DNA of 64,000 nucleotides from Lysobacteraceae bacterium NML91-0213 (GCA_002798175.1 NWQL01000004.1:240887-304886), one strand, 5' to 3'. Counted from the stretch's first letter, positions 8,415 to 18,384 are shown. The notes: generated from the sequence alone by a model not told the origin. Made by a program: numbers and translations.

Positions 8415-9422
8415 TCAGCCCGGCGTCCACTCGCCCAGCGCGGCCAGGCCGTTGTCGCGGGCACGCGCGTAGACCAGCTGCTGCGCGCGCGCGACGTTCT
8501 TCTCCGGGTCCTGCGCCCACAGCTTCAGCGCGGCCTGCTGCATGGCGCGGCCATAGGAGAACGACAGCGGCCACGGGTTCGGGCCCATGCGGTTCATCGC
8601 GTCGAGATGCGCGGTGGCGTCCACGTCGGACTGCCCGCCGGACAGGAACACGATGCCCGGCAGGATCGCCGGCACCGCCGACTTCAGGCACATGAGCGTC
8701 GACGAGGCCACCTCGTCCACCGCCACCTGCTCCTCGCAGTCCTTGCCCGGCAGCACCATCGATGCCTTGAGGATCGTGCCCTCCAGCATCACGCCCTGGT
8801 TGTACAGCGCGTCGAACAGCGAACGCAGCACCACCTCGGAGACCTCGAAGCAGCTCTCGATGTCGTGGTCGCCGTCCATCAGCACTTCCGGCTCGACCAT
8901 CGGCACCAGGCCGTTCTCCTGGCACAGCGCGGCGTAGCGCGCCAGCGCATGGGTATTGACCTCGATGCAGGTGCCCGACGGCATGTCCTCGCCGATGTGG
9001 ATCACCGCGCGCCACTTGGCGAAGCGCGCGCCCAACCGGTAGTACTCGCGCAGGCGCTCGCGCAGGCCGTCCAGGCCCTCGGTGACCACCTCGCCCGGGA
9101 AGCCGGCGAGCGGCTGGGTGCCCTTGTCGACCTTGATGCCGGGGATGATCCCGGCGTTGCGCATGACGCGGGCGAACGGCACGCCGTCGCGGGTGGACTG
9201 GCGCAGTGTCTCGTCGAACAGGATCGCGCCGCTGATGTGCTCGGCCAGCTTCGGCGTGGTCAGCAGCATCTCCCTGTAGGCGCGGCGGTTGTCCTCGCTG
9301 TTGGCGATGCCGACGGCCTCGAAGCGCTTGCCGATCGTGCCGTTGGACTCGTCGATGGCGATGATGCCCTTGCCGGGCGCCACCATGGCCTGTGCGGTTT
9401 CGGCAAGCTGTTCGATGCTCAT
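8415..9422 (-). CDS. Class I fructose-bisphosphate aldolase
   Basis: A 335-residue Schiff-base aldolase of the animal/plant-like class I family, interconverting fructose-1,6-bisphosphate with glyceraldehyde-3-phosphate and dihydroxyacetone phosphate. The catalytic lysine is K219 in the signature around TILKASMVLPGKD. The N-terminal AIDESNGTIGKRF block (residues 22-34) and LVPMVEPEVLMDGDH (172-186) are also typical. It is a metal-independent enzyme and is unrelated to E. coli FbaB (DhnA type), so I give no symbol. It closes a minus-strand run pgk-pyk-fba, with its own TATACT box 34 bp upstream. Confidence 0.95.
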   Translation of the reverse strand: MSIEQLAETAQAMVAPGKGIIAIDESNGTIGKRFEAVGIANSEDNRRAYREMLLTTPKLAEHISGAILFDETLRQSTRDGVPFARVMRNAGIIPGIKVDKGTQPLAGFPGEVVTEGLDGLRERLREYYRLGARFAKWRAVIHIGEDMPSGTCIEVNTHALARYAALCQENGLVPMVEPEVLMDGDHDIESCFEVSEVVLRSLFDALYNQGVMLEGTILKASMVLPGKDCEEQVAVDEVASSTLMCLKSAVPAILPGIVFLSGGQSDVDATAHLDAMNRMGPNPWPLSFSYGRAMQQAALKLWAQDPEKNVARAQQLVYARARDNGLAALGEWTPG

Positions 9423-9455
9423 GGCGGTGTTTCCGGCAGGACGTCAGGGCCGCGG

Positions 9456-9461
9456 AGTATA
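9456..9461 (-). promoter_or_regulatory. -10 box for the aldolase gene
   Basis: TATACT on the minus strand, about 34 bases before the aldolase ATG, in the 91-bp gap downstream of pyruvate kinase. No convincing -35 is seen in the GC-rich upstream sequence, so it may depend on an activator or be weak. Confidence 0.45.
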
Positions 9462-9513
9462 GCCCGCGCCCCCCGGTGGCCGGCCGCGAATGCGCCCGCC
9501 GCGCAGGGTGCCG

Positions 9514-10977
9514 CTAGAGCTCGCCGAGCCCCTCGGCGCGGCCTTCCTCGCCCACGCGCAGCAGGCGCAGCGTATTGGTGGCGCCGTGGGTTTCCATGTG
9601 CTCACCGCTGGTGAACACCACGCGGTCGCCGCAGGCGAGCATGCCGGCCTCGACCAGCTGCTGGATGCTGCCGCGCGCGGCTTCGCGCGGAGTCTGCCCG
9701 CGGCTGTCGTAGTCGAACGCGAACACGTCGCGCATCAGGCGCATGCGCCGGCGCGCACCCGGGTGGCGCGAGAACGCATACACCGGCGCATTGGAGCGGA
9801 AGCGCGACAGGAAGCGCGCGGTGCCACCCGATTCGGTCATCGCCACGATCGCGCGCACGCCGATGTGCTCGGTCAGGAACATCGCCGCCATCGCGATGGC
9901 CTGGTCGGCGCGCTCGAGGTTGCGCTGCGCCTGCTCGAAGTTGGTGTCGTGGTTGAACTGGCGCTCGGCGCCAAGGCAGATGCGCGCCATCGCCTCGACC
10001 GCACGCACCGGGAAATTGCCCGCCGCGGTCTCGGCCGAGAGCATCACCGCATCGGTGCCGTCGATGACCGCGTTGGCCACGTCCAGCACCTCGGCGCGGG
10101 TGGGAATCGGCGACTCCACCATCGACTGCAGCATCTGGGTGGCGGTGATCACCACGCGGTCGCGCGCCAGCGACTCGCGGATGATCTTCTTCTGCAGGCC
10201 GGGCAGTTCCGCGTCGCCGATTTCCACGCCCAGGTCGCCACGCGCCACCATCACCACGTCGCTGGCATCGATGATCTCGCCGAGGTTCTCGATCGCCTCG
10301 GCGCGCTCGATCTTCGATACCAGTGCGGCATCGCTGCCGGCGGCCCGCGCCAGCGCGCGCGCTTCTTCCATGTCGGCGGCGTTGCGGCAGAACGACACCG
10401 CGATGAAGTCGACGTCGAGCTCGGCGGCCACCCGGATCAGCGAACGGTCGTGGTCGGTGAGCGCGCCCAGCGACAGGCCACCGCCGAGGCGGTTGAGCCC
10501 CTTGCGGTCCGACAGCACGCCATCGTTGAGCACGGTGGTCACGATGCGCGGGCCGTCGATCGACTCCACCCGCAGCTGCATCAGCCCGTCATCGAGCAGC
10601 AGCACGTCGCCGGCGTTGAGGTCGTCGGGCAGGCCGAGGTAGCTCACGCCGACCTCGTGCACGGTGCCGGGGCCGGCGGCGTCGCTGGCCACCAGATCGA
10701 AGCGCTCGCCGGCCCGCAGCTGCACGCGGCCCTGCTCGAAACGCTCGATGCGGATCTTCGGCCCCGGCAGGTCGGCGAGGATGCCGACCTCGGTACCGAC
10801 CCGGCCCGCGGCTTCGCGCACCGCCTGCGCCCGCGCCTTCTGCGAGGCGGGGTCGCCATGCGAGAAGTTCAGCCTGACCACGTCGACACCGGCGCGGAGG
10901 ATGGCATCCAGGACGCCCGGCGCGTCGGTGGCAGGGCCAAGGGTGGCGAGGATGCGGGTACGGCGACGGTGGTCCAT
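9514..10977 (-). CDS. pyk: Pyruvate kinase
   Basis: Converts phosphoenolpyruvate and ADP to pyruvate and ATP. 487 residues with the full architecture: N-terminal barrel start RRTRILATLGPATD, RLNFSHG near residue 36, the inserted B domain (about 75-165), the active-site signature around LVSKIERAEAIENL with its catalytic lysine, the metal/substrate block ARGDLGVE, and a C-terminal regulatory domain (about 345-480). I start at the ATG giving MDHRRRTRILATLGP; an in-frame ATG 14 codons further up is possible but not needed by the family. It lies 138 bp downstream of pgk, with a strong hairpin in the gap, and 91 bp upstream of the aldolase gene. Confidence 0.95.
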   Translation of the reverse strand: MDHRRRTRILATLGPATDAPGVLDAILRAGVDVVRLNFSHGDPASQKARAQAVREAAGRVGTEVGILADLPGPKIRIERFEQGRVQLRAGERFDLVASDAAGPGTVHEVGVSYLGLPDDLNAGDVLLLDDGLMQLRVESIDGPRIVTTVLNDGVLSDRKGLNRLGGGLSLGALTDHDRSLIRVAAELDVDFIAVSFCRNAADMEEARALARAAGSDAALVSKIERAEAIENLGEIIDASDVVMVARGDLGVEIGDAELPGLQKKIIRESLARDRVVITATQMLQSMVESPIPTRAEVLDVANAVIDGTDAVMLSAETAAGNFPVRAVEAMARICLGAERQFNHDTNFEQAQRNLERADQAIAMAAMFLTEHIGVRAIVAMTESGGTARFLSRFRSNAPVYAFSRHPGARRRMRLMRDVFAFDYDSRGQTPREAARGSIQQLVEAGMLACGDRVVFTSGEHMETHGATNTLRLLRVGEEGRAEGLGEL

Positions 10978-11059
10978 GGAGGCTCGCAATGGGCTGGCTG
11001 GGAAGGTGGACGCCGGCATGCCGCGCCCAACCGGGAACTGCGGGAGATCCTGGCCGCAT

Positions 11060-11080
11060 CCGGCGCCGGTACGGCGCCGG
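11060..11080 (-). terminator. Intercistronic hairpin between pgk and pyk
   Basis: A perfect 9-bp stem, CCGGCGCCG / CGGCGCCGG, around a 3-base loop, 36 bp past the pgk stop and 83 bp before the pyk start. There is no T-run after it on the minus strand. A partial attenuator or an mRNA-end stabiliser is more likely than full termination. Confidence 0.45.
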
Positions 11081-11115
11081 GGCCCCGCCACCCCGGGTGG
11101 ACGGGACCGACGCGG

Positions 11116-12288
11116 TCAGCCGCGGCTGCGCAGCGCGGCCACGGCCGGCAGGGTCTTGCCCTCGAGGAACTCGAGGAACGCGCCGCCGCCGGTGGAGATG
11201 TAGCCGATGTCACCGGCGATGCCGAACTTGTCGATCGCGGCGATGGTGTCGCCGCCGCCGGCGATCGAGAACGCATGGCAGCGCGCGACCGCGCGGGCCA
11301 CCGCCTCGGTGCCCTTGGCGAAGGCATCGAATTCGAACACGCCGACCGGGCCGTTCCACACCACCGTGCCCGACTCGCCCAGCAGCTGCGCATAGTGCTT
11401 GGCGGTCTTCGGGCCGATGTCGAGGATCATCTCGTCGTCGGCCACCGCATCCACCGGCTTCACCACCGCCTCGGCGTCGGCACGGAACTCGCGCGCCACC
11501 ACCACGTCCAGCGGGATCGGGATCTCGGCGCCCTTGGCCCTGGCCTCGGCCAGGATCTGCCGCGCCGTGTCGAGCAGGTCGGGTTCGTGCAGCGACTTGC
11601 CCACGGAGTAGCCCTGCGCGGCGATGAAGGTGTTGGCGATGCCGCCACCGACGATCAGCTGGTCCACCTCGCCGACCAGGTTGGTCAGCAGTTCCAGCTT
11701 GGTCGACACCTTGCTGCCGCCGACGATGGCCAGCAGCGGGCGGGCGGGATCGCCAAGCGCGCGGCCCAGCGCGTCGAGTTCGGCCATCAGCAGCGGGCCG
11801 CCGGCAGCCACGGGCGCGAAGCGGATCGCGCCATGGGTGGAGGCCTGCGCGCGGTGCGCGGTACCGAACGCATCCATGACATAGACATCGCACAGCGCGG
11901 CGTACTTGCGCGCCAGCGCTTCGTCGTCGGCCTTCTCGCCGACGTTCATGCGGCAGTTCTCCAGCATCACCAGCTCGCCGGGCTGCACGTCCACGCCGTC
12001 GACCCAGTCGCGCACCAGCCGTACTTCGCGCTTGAGCAGCTTGCCGAGGTGCGCGGCGACCGGCGCCAGCGAATCCGCCTCGCTCCAGGTGCCCTCGGTC
12101 GGGCGGCCGAGATGGGACATCACCATCACCGCCGCGCCCTGGTCGAGCGCGTGCTTGAGGGTGGGCAGCGACGCGACGATGCGCTGGTCGGACGTGATGC
12201 GGCCGTCCTCGATCGGGACGTTGAGGTCCTGCCTGACCAGCACACGCTTGCCGGTCAGGTCGAGGTCGGTCATTCGCAGGATGGACAT
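11116..12288 (-). CDS. pgk: Phosphoglycerate kinase
   Basis: The ATP-forming glycolytic step from 1,3-bisphosphoglycerate to 3-phosphoglycerate. 390 residues, the bacterial norm. The signature [16 protein letters not shown] is at residues 11-26, the basic-patch SHLGRP near 63-68, the hinge and [14 protein letters not shown] block in the middle, and the nucleotide-binding GGGDT motif close to the C-terminus. I start at the ATG giving [16 protein letters not shown], which resembles relatives; the ATG three codons earlier is less likely. A promoter and a long leader hairpin lie upstream. It is followed by pyk and the aldolase gene. Confidence 0.96.
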   Translation of the reverse strand: MSILRMTDLDLTGKRVLVRQDLNVPIEDGRITSDQRIVASLPTLKHALDQGAAVMVMSHLGRPTEGTWSEADSLAPVAAHLGKLLKREVRLVRDWVDGVDVQPGELVMLENCRMNVGEKADDEALARKYAALCDVYVMDAFGTAHRAQASTHGAIRFAPVAAGGPLLMAELDALGRALGDPARPLLAIVGGSKVSTKLELLTNLVGEVDQLIVGGGIANTFIAAQGYSVGKSLHEPDLLDTARQILAEARAKGAEIPIPLDVVVAREFRADAEAVVKPVDAVADDEMILDIGPKTAKHYAQLLGESGTVVWNGPVGVFEFDAFAKGTEAVARAVARCHAFSIAGGGDTIAAIDKFGIAGDIGYISTGGGAFLEFLEGKTLPAVAALRSRG

Positions 12289-12316
12289 GGGACGCAAGAC
12301 TCGCTCAGGAAGGAAG

Positions 12317-12358
12317 CACCGACGCGGCGGCCCTGTGCGGGCCGGGCCGGCGTCGGTG
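12317..12358 (-). promoter_or_regulatory. Large hairpin in the pgk leader
   Basis: A 9-bp perfect outer stem (CACCGACGC with GCGTCGGTG) encloses a further GGCCC/GGGCC stem around a GCACA loop. It falls between the predicted -10 (12366-12371) and the pgk start, so it would be transcribed at the 5' end of the mRNA. It could protect the transcript or act in attenuation. No T-run follows. About 30 bases separate it from the start codon. Confidence 0.4.
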
Positions 12359-12365
12359 GAGCGCT

Positions 12366-12394
12366 ATTGTCGGCCTGTGCGCACAGGGGGGCAA
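12366..12394 (-). promoter_or_regulatory. pgk: Predicted sigma-70-type promoter of pgk
   Basis: On the minus strand TTGCCC (12389-12394) and GACAAT (12366-12371) are separated by exactly 17 bases, each matching the consensus at four of six positions. The expected start site is near 12359, right at the top of the leader hairpin. Prediction by eye only. Confidence 0.4.
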
Positions 12395-12504
12395 ACCGGA
12401 CCCGCCTGCCGCCGCCCGCCGGGCGTGAAGGCCACGCAGGCCGGACAGTGCAACGGACGCCCCCATGCCCGCGGTGCCGTGAAAGCGGTGGCTTCCACGG
12501 GGGG

Positions 12505-13857
12505 TTACTGCTGCGATGGCGATTGCCGGCGCAACAGGCTGGCCGCGAAGCCCGCGACCAGCGCCACGCCCGCCAGCAAAACCGCCCACAGCACCCAGGT
12601 GCCCCAGTCGCGCGCTGGACGCACTGCGGCTTCGCCGGCCAGCTCGACGCGGCTGCCGGGGACCGCCCGCGCCGGCTGCCATCCGGCACCGTGGCGGGTG
12701 CGCAGTGCCTGCAACGTCTGCGCGACCGGCGCCGCGGCGCGCACCGCGCGTGCACTGCCCGCGACCACGGCGAACGGCGCAGGGCCCTCCGCCACGAACA
12801 CCAGTGACTCGGGGCGGTAGCCCAGCAGCAGCGCGGGCGGTGCGACGACCGGACTCTGCGGTTGCAGCCGCCAGATGCGATCACGCACCACGGTGGGGAG
12901 TTCGCGCGGCGGCGAGCGGGTGCCGGCGTCCTCGCCCAGCCGGAACGCGACCCAGTCCGCGGCGACCACCCGCCACGGCGCATCGTCGTGATCGCGGACC
13001 GAGACCGTCCAGCGGCTGCTTGCGTAGCCCGCCGTGGCAAGGTCCACGCGGGTCACCGGGTAGCGGCCGTCGAGACGGTACTCGTAGCCGTCGCGACCAT
13101 CGCGCCGGACCGCCACCGGTTCCAGCCGGCGCCACTGCCACGCGCCCGCCGCCGGCGGTGGACGCATCTCCGCCTGCATGCCGGTGAGCTGCAGCGCGGG
13201 CATCCCCGTGCGCAGCGGGATCAGCCGCAGATAGCGCGCGCGCGTCGGCGCGGCGAAGGCGATGCGTCCCTGGACGAGCCGGGCATCGTCACGACGCAGG
13301 TCGAACACCCGCCCCTCCGGCTGCACGGGGGTCCACTCGCGCAGGTCGTCGGAGGCGTCGACGCGGAACACCTGCTCGAACGCCGCGTGGGTGTCCGGCC
13401 ACGACAGCCGCAGCGCCTGTATCGGATCGTCGAACCGGCTGGCATCCAGCAGCCATGCGGTGGCCGCGTGGGGCGCACCGCGCAGTTCGACCCGCCGCAG
13501 GCGACCGTCGCTGTCGATCTCGCTGATCGCGGCGATGTCACGCTGCGCGCGGTCGGCCGGCAGCGGGAACCAGGGTACGTCGCGCAGCAGCGGGCGAGCA
13601 TCCACGTCCGCCTCCAGCAGCGCCGATGGCACCGCGTGGCCGTCGCCGTTGGCCACCACCACGTCGGCGAGTGCCGGTGACCAGGCGGCCGCATAGATGT
13701 CGGGCGTCAGCTCGACGCGGTAGGCGCCGGCATCCGCGCGCGACAGCGTCAGCGGCCATTGCCAGCCGTAGTCGGCATCCAGCGGCTGCGCGTCGGCGGC
13801 CACCACGGGAACCAGCAGCGCCAGCGCGACGACGCAGCGGGGAATCGACCGGATCAT
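12505..13857 (-). CDS. DUF3999 family envelope protein
   Basis: 450 residues with a Sec signal peptide (hydrophobic run about 8-22, ending VAADAQP), a long beta-rich extracytoplasmic region with repeated Trp and Arg-containing strands, and one transmembrane helix near the C-terminus (WGTWVLWAVLLAGVALVAG, about 418-440) followed by a short basic tail. This is the layout of DUF3999 proteins, whose function is unknown. Its ATG overlaps the stop codon of the upstream DUF2339 gene (ATGA), so the two are probably translated together and may form one complex. The usual family partner is indeed a DUF2339 protein. Confidence 0.82.
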   Translation of the reverse strand: MIRSIPRCVVALALLVPVVAADAQPLDADYGWQWPLTLSRADAGAYRVELTPDIYAAAWSPALADVVVANGDGHAVPSALLEADVDARPLLRDVPWFPLPADRAQRDIAAISEIDSDGRLRRVELRGAPHAATAWLLDASRFDDPIQALRLSWPDTHAAFEQVFRVDASDDLREWTPVQPEGRVFDLRRDDARLVQGRIAFAAPTRARYLRLIPLRTGMPALQLTGMQAEMRPPPAAGAWQWRRLEPVAVRRDGRDGYEYRLDGRYPVTRVDLATAGYASSRWTVSVRDHDDAPWRVVAADWVAFRLGEDAGTRSPPRELPTVVRDRIWRLQPQSPVVAPPALLLGYRPESLVFVAEGPAPFAVVAGSARAVRAAAPVAQTLQALRTRHGAGWQPARAVPGSRVELAGEAAVRPARDWGTWVLWAVLLAGVALVAGFAASLLRRQSPSQQ

Positions 13858-16574
13858 GCGGGTTGCTCCATGGGGTGTCCGGCGCGTGGCGGTGCCGGGG
13901 CGAAGAAGCCGACCACCGTGCACAGCAGGCCGTAGGCGATGAACGAGGCGATGCCCCACAGGTTGCCCAGATGCCCGCGGTCGACCAGCACCAGCTTGGC
14001 CAGCACCACCGCCATCAGCAGCGCACCTGCCAGCCACAGTGCACGCAGGCCGCGCCGCGACCCGATCACCCAGCCGAGCACGCCGAGCACGCTCCAGACC
14101 ACGGTGAGCGCGGCCTGGGCCAGTCCGCTGGCGGCAAGCCCCGCATCCCAGGGCACGCCGCCCCAGTGGTGCGCGCCGCGCAGGGTGATCGCCGTCACCA
14201 GCAGGAATCCCGCCGCCGCCAGCAGGGGCAGGCGGTGACGCGCCCAGGCATCGGGCGCCGCCTCCGACCACAGCCAGCGCGCAAGCAGCGCCAGCACCGC
14301 GAGCTGGGCGAGGTCGAGTGGATTGACCACCGCCAGCCAGGGCAGCGGGGCGGCATCGCCTGCGCTGCGTAGCGCAGGCAGCCACCACAGCAGCAACAGC
14401 ACCAGCAGCGTGCCCGTCAACGCATCACGGCACGGCATGAATGCATCGCCCAGCGGATGCGCAAGCCACGGCCATCGCCACAACGCCAGCGCGGTGGCCA
14501 GCAGCCATGGCGCCACCACCGCCAGCGACCACCACCCCGCGCCCAGCTCGAAGCGGCCGGCCAGCCAGCTGCCCAGCAGCGAAAGCAGCAATGGCCACAG
14601 CAGCCACCAGGCGAACTGCGCCGCGCGCGCGATCCGGTGGTCGCCATTGCGCAGGCAGGCCAGCCCGCGCAGGCCGGCGATCACGAACACCGCCCACGCC
14701 CAGCCGCCGTTGCCGGCGAACGGCTGCGCATGCACCGCCGACTGCCACAGCGCCAGCGGCAGCGCCGCCAGCAGCGCGGCGAAGAAGGTGGCTGCAAGCA
14801 GCCTTTCCGGATGACGCCGATGCAGCTCGGCCGCCAGCCAGCCGCTGCCGATGGCCAGCACCAGCAGCGCATCCGGCTGGACCTCCGCCGGCGCGACCCG
14901 CAGCAGCTCAGCCGCCCATGTTCCCAGCCACCACGCCAGCCCCCAGCCGTAGGCGATGCGGGCCAGCGGCCTCACCCCGGCCCGCCGGCAGCACCACGCG
15001 GTGGCCAGGCCCGCCAGCGCGATCAGCAGCCCGCCTGCGAATCGGCCATGCGCAAACGGCGTGACCACGGCCGCGAATGGCAGCGGGCCGCCCAGCACAA
15101 ACGCCACGGCCGCGGCGAGCTGGAGGCCGACGCCCGACACCTGCGGCCAGCGCCGCCCCTGGTGCAGCCCCAGCCATACCAGCGCCGCGCCTTCCAGGGC
15201 GAACACGCACGCGGTGGCCTGCGCGGACAGCGCCAGCGGCACCGCGAGCGTGGCGAACCCAACGGCCAGCAACGCATAGGACTGCACCAGCACCGCATGC
15301 CCCGGCCATCGCAGCAGCGCGCGCCCCAGCCCGGCATACAGCGCGCCCAGCCCGAGCGCGCACAGGGCCAGCGCCATCGTGCGGTCCTGCAGCAGCCCGG
15401 CCTGCAGCGAGAACGCCACCAGCGGCGTACCGAACACCAGCGCACCATCGACGACGTCGCGCCGCGCCGGCGCGCGTCGGCGTGCGTAGAGCAGCGGAAC
15501 CAGCAGGTAGAACGCGAAGAACAGCGCGAGGAACACCTGTGCCGGGACGTAGTTCGCCGGCGCGTACGACAGCACCCCCCACAGCGTGGCGATGCCGAAG
15601 GTGAAGGCGAAGCCGAGCAGGTTGAGCTCTCGCCAGGCGCGGAACCATGTGATCGCCAGGATCGCGGCGTTGAGCACCGCGTAGTAGGCGAACAGCGCGA
15701 CATGGCTGCCGGTGCCGGTCGACAGCCAGATCGGCGCAAGGAACCCGGCGAGGATCGCGAACACCGCCAGCGCGCGCGCGTTCTGCGCCACCGCCAGCAC
15801 CCCGGTGGCCGCCACCAGCACCACGCTGGCGGCGAACGCGACCGACGATGGCAACAGCCCGAACTGCCGGTAGGCCGCGAACACCACCAGCAGCAGGATG
15901 CCGATCATCCCGCCCTGCACGCTGAGCGCGAAGCTGCGGTGGCTGCTGCGGCGGCGCCAGCCGAAGACCAGCCCCGCCATCGCCGCCGCCGCGACGGCCG
16001 CCAGCCGCAGGCTCACCGGCACCGCCAGCCAGCCCTGGTCGCTGGCGTACTTCAGCAACGCACCCACGCCCGCCAGCAACACCAGCATGCCGACCTTGAC
16101 CGGCACGTTGCCGGTGGTGAACCAGCGGCGCACGGCCGCGGCGGCACGCTGCGGGATGCCGGGCGTCGACGGCGGCGCCGGCGCCGGCGATGGCGATGGC
16201 GTTGACGATGGCGGAGTCCGCGGTGGCGGGACATCACGGGCGGCTGCGGAATGCGCGTGCCCGGCGCTCGCGGGTCCGGGCTCCGCAAACGGTTGCGATG
16301 GAGGTGGCGCCGCATCGACGCGCGGTTCGACCGGTGTGGGCCGGGGCGGCAGCCCATCCTCGCGCAGCGGCGGAGTGACCATCCGCGACAGGGCATCCGC
16401 GGACGCGGCGTCAGCACGCGCGGCCGTGGCCGCCGGCGCGCGTCGCAGAGCGTCGACCGCGATCTCCAGCTCCACCACCCGCTGGCGCAGGCCCGAAAGC
16501 TTCACCAGCGCCACCAACAGCAGCACCGGCATCGCCAGCACCACCAACCCGACCAGCACCAGCAGTTCCATCAT
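13854..16574 (-). CDS. DUF2339 family polytopic membrane protein
   Basis: A 906-residue integral membrane protein of unknown function. An N-terminal helix (about 2-28) is followed by a short coiled coil (QRVVELEIAVDALRR), a Pro/Ala/Ser-rich linker to about residue 160, the conserved RWFTTGNVPVKVGMLVLLAGVGALLKYA entry segment (family hallmark, here split: RWFTTGNVPVKVGML then the first helix), then some two dozen hydrophobic helices to the end. I take the first of two adjacent ATGs (MMELLVL); the second is equally possible. The open frame extends 181 codons upstream but that stretch consists of repeats and is not family-like. The gene overlaps the DUF3999 gene by four bases. Confidence 0.82.
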   Translation of the reverse strand: MMELLVLVGLVVLAMPVLLLVALVKLSGLRQRVVELEIAVDALRRAPAATAARADAASADALSRMVTPPLREDGLPPRPTPVEPRVDAAPPPSQPFAEPGPASAGHAHSAAARDVPPPRTPPSSTPSPSPAPAPPSTPGIPQRAAAAVRRWFTTGNVPVKVGMLVLLAGVGALLKYASDQGWLAVPVSLRLAAVAAAAMAGLVFGWRRRSSHRSFALSVQGGMIGILLLVVFAAYRQFGLLPSSVAFAASVVLVAATGVLAVAQNARALAVFAILAGFLAPIWLSTGTGSHVALFAYYAVLNAAILAITWFRAWRELNLLGFAFTFGIATLWGVLSYAPANYVPAQVFLALFFAFYLLVPLLYARRRAPARRDVVDGALVFGTPLVAFSLQAGLLQDRTMALALCALGLGALYAGLGRALLRWPGHAVLVQSYALLAVGFATLAVPLALSAQATACVFALEGAALVWLGLHQGRRWPQVSGVGLQLAAAVAFVLGGPLPFAAVVTPFAHGRFAGGLLIALAGLATAWCCRRAGVRPLARIAYGWGLAWWLGTWAAELLRVAPAEVQPDALLVLAIGSGWLAAELHRRHPERLLAATFFAALLAALPLALWQSAVHAQPFAGNGGWAWAVFVIAGLRGLACLRNGDHRIARAAQFAWWLLWPLLLSLLGSWLAGRFELGAGWWSLAVVAPWLLATALALWRWPWLAHPLGDAFMPCRDALTGTLLVLLLLWWLPALRSAGDAAPLPWLAVVNPLDLAQLAVLALLARWLWSEAAPDAWARHRLPLLAAAGFLLVTAITLRGAHHWGGVPWDAGLAASGLAQAALTVVWSVLGVLGWVIGSRRGLRALWLAGALLMAVVLAKLVLVDRGHLGNLWGIASFIAYGLLCTVVGFFAPAPPRAGHPMEQPA

Positions 16575-16748
16575 CGGCGCATCCGTTCGCGCCAGCCGGC
16601 GCAGCGAACACCTTACCCAACCAGTCGGGCCGAGAAGAAATTCCAGGCTCGCGGATGGGCTTCCAGAGCGCCGGCGCACGCGTGCTGCGGCGGTCGGTAC
16701 GAGGCGCGCAGCCCGCCACGGCCACAGGAGGATGCCCAGCCGGATATC

Positions 16749-16791
16749 TCCGCGTCCTGCTCCCACATCCGGCCGCCAGCCATCCATGGCC
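16749..16791 (-). repeat. Inverted copy 1 of a ~43-bp intergenic repeat
   Basis: Read on the minus strand this begins GGCCATGGATGGCTGGCGG and matches 16973-17015 at 38 of 43 positions. Weaker similarity (TCCGGCTGGG) continues another 12-15 bases past its far end after a small indel. It resembles a dispersed non-coding element rather than coding sequence. Confidence 0.75.
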
Positions 16792-16953
16792 GCTCTGGAC
16801 GTCCCCTGCGGACGCGGCGGGCTCCGAACTCTCGTCGCGTCGGGACGAAGGTCAACAGCGAAAGAGCGGTCGAGCCCCACGGCATCGACTACGGCGGCAA
16901 CCGCGCTGCTCCCGTACCGAAGCCCGCGGACGCCTGAGCCCGTCGCGTGTACA

Positions 16954-17040
16954 GGCGGATGTGCTCCCAGCCGGCCATGGATGGCCGGCGGCCGGCCGTG
17001 GTAGCCGGACGCGGACTCCGGCCGGGGGAGCACATCCGCC
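16954..17040. repeat. 15-bp perfect inverted repeat enclosing repeat copy 2
   Basis: GGCGGATGTGCTCCC at 16954-16968 and its exact complement GGGAGCACATCCGCC at 17026-17040 flank a GC-rich 57-bp core holding copy 2 of the repeat (16973-17015). The whole unit could fold into a long stem or be the ends of a small mobile-type element; no target-site duplication is obvious. Confidence 0.7.
16973..17015 (+). repeat. Copy 2 of the ~43-bp intergenic repeat
   Basis: Plus-strand copy beginning GGCCATGGATGGCCGGCGG, matching the complement of 16749-16791 at 38 of 43 positions, and lying inside the 15-bp inverted repeat 16954-17040. The two copies face each other with about 180 bp between them. Confidence 0.75.
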
Positions 17041-17197
17041 GGTGCGCGCGACGGGCAGCGCGAATCACAACCGAGCAGAGAGGTAGCGGAGCAGCAGAGC
17101 ACCGAAACAGGCTTCACCGCTTACGGAATCCGCAGCCGTCCCAGAACCGCCCTGTACGCAGCCACCCGCAACCTGAAGCCCCGACCCACAAACAGGA

Positions 17198-17218
17198 AGC
17201 CCCGCCAGTGGCGGGGCT
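17198..17218 (-). terminator. Rho-independent terminator of gap
   Basis: Perfect 9-bp stem AGCCCCGCC / GGCGGGGCT with a 3-base loop, 24 bp past the gap stop codon. On the minus strand it is followed by TCCTGTTTGTG, a modest T-rich tail. Confidence 0.8.
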
Positions 17219-17241
17219 CCGGGCAACGCATGCGCAGGCGC

Positions 17242-18333
<1,092 letters not shown>

Positions 18334-18348
18334 TCAAAGGTTTCCGGC

Positions 18349-18362
18349 TTGATCGCAATCAA
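18349..18362. promoter_or_regulatory. Perfect FNR/Anr-type box between gap and ompW
   Basis: TTGAT-CGCA-ATCAA matches the FNR/Anr consensus TTGAT-N4-ATCAA at all ten defined positions. A -10-like GACACT lies at 18385-18390 on the plus strand, predicting a start near 18397. The box is then centred at -41.5 for ompW, the exact class II activator position. ompW is a known FNR target in enteric bacteria. Relative to gap it would be near -57. Confidence 0.65.
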
Positions 18363-18384
18363 GGCGCGCCACGCGCGCGTTGCC

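Larger units (their letters stand above)
16575..17241. other. 667-bp gene-free region with inverted repeats
   Basis: Lies between the DUF2339 gene start and the gap stop codon. I find no plausible gene in it. It contains two inverted copies of a ~43-57-bp repeat (16749-16791 and 16973-17015), a 15-bp perfect inverted repeat flanking the second copy (16954-17040), and the gap terminator (17198-17218). The promoter of the DUF2339-DUF3999 operon should be in its left part, but I cannot pick a clear one. Confidence 0.7.

Noticed and set aside
16575-17117. Upstream 181-codon extension of the DUF2339 frame
   Set aside because: It reads through the intergenic repeats and shows no similarity to family N-termini; the ATGs at 16574/16571 start a proper helix.
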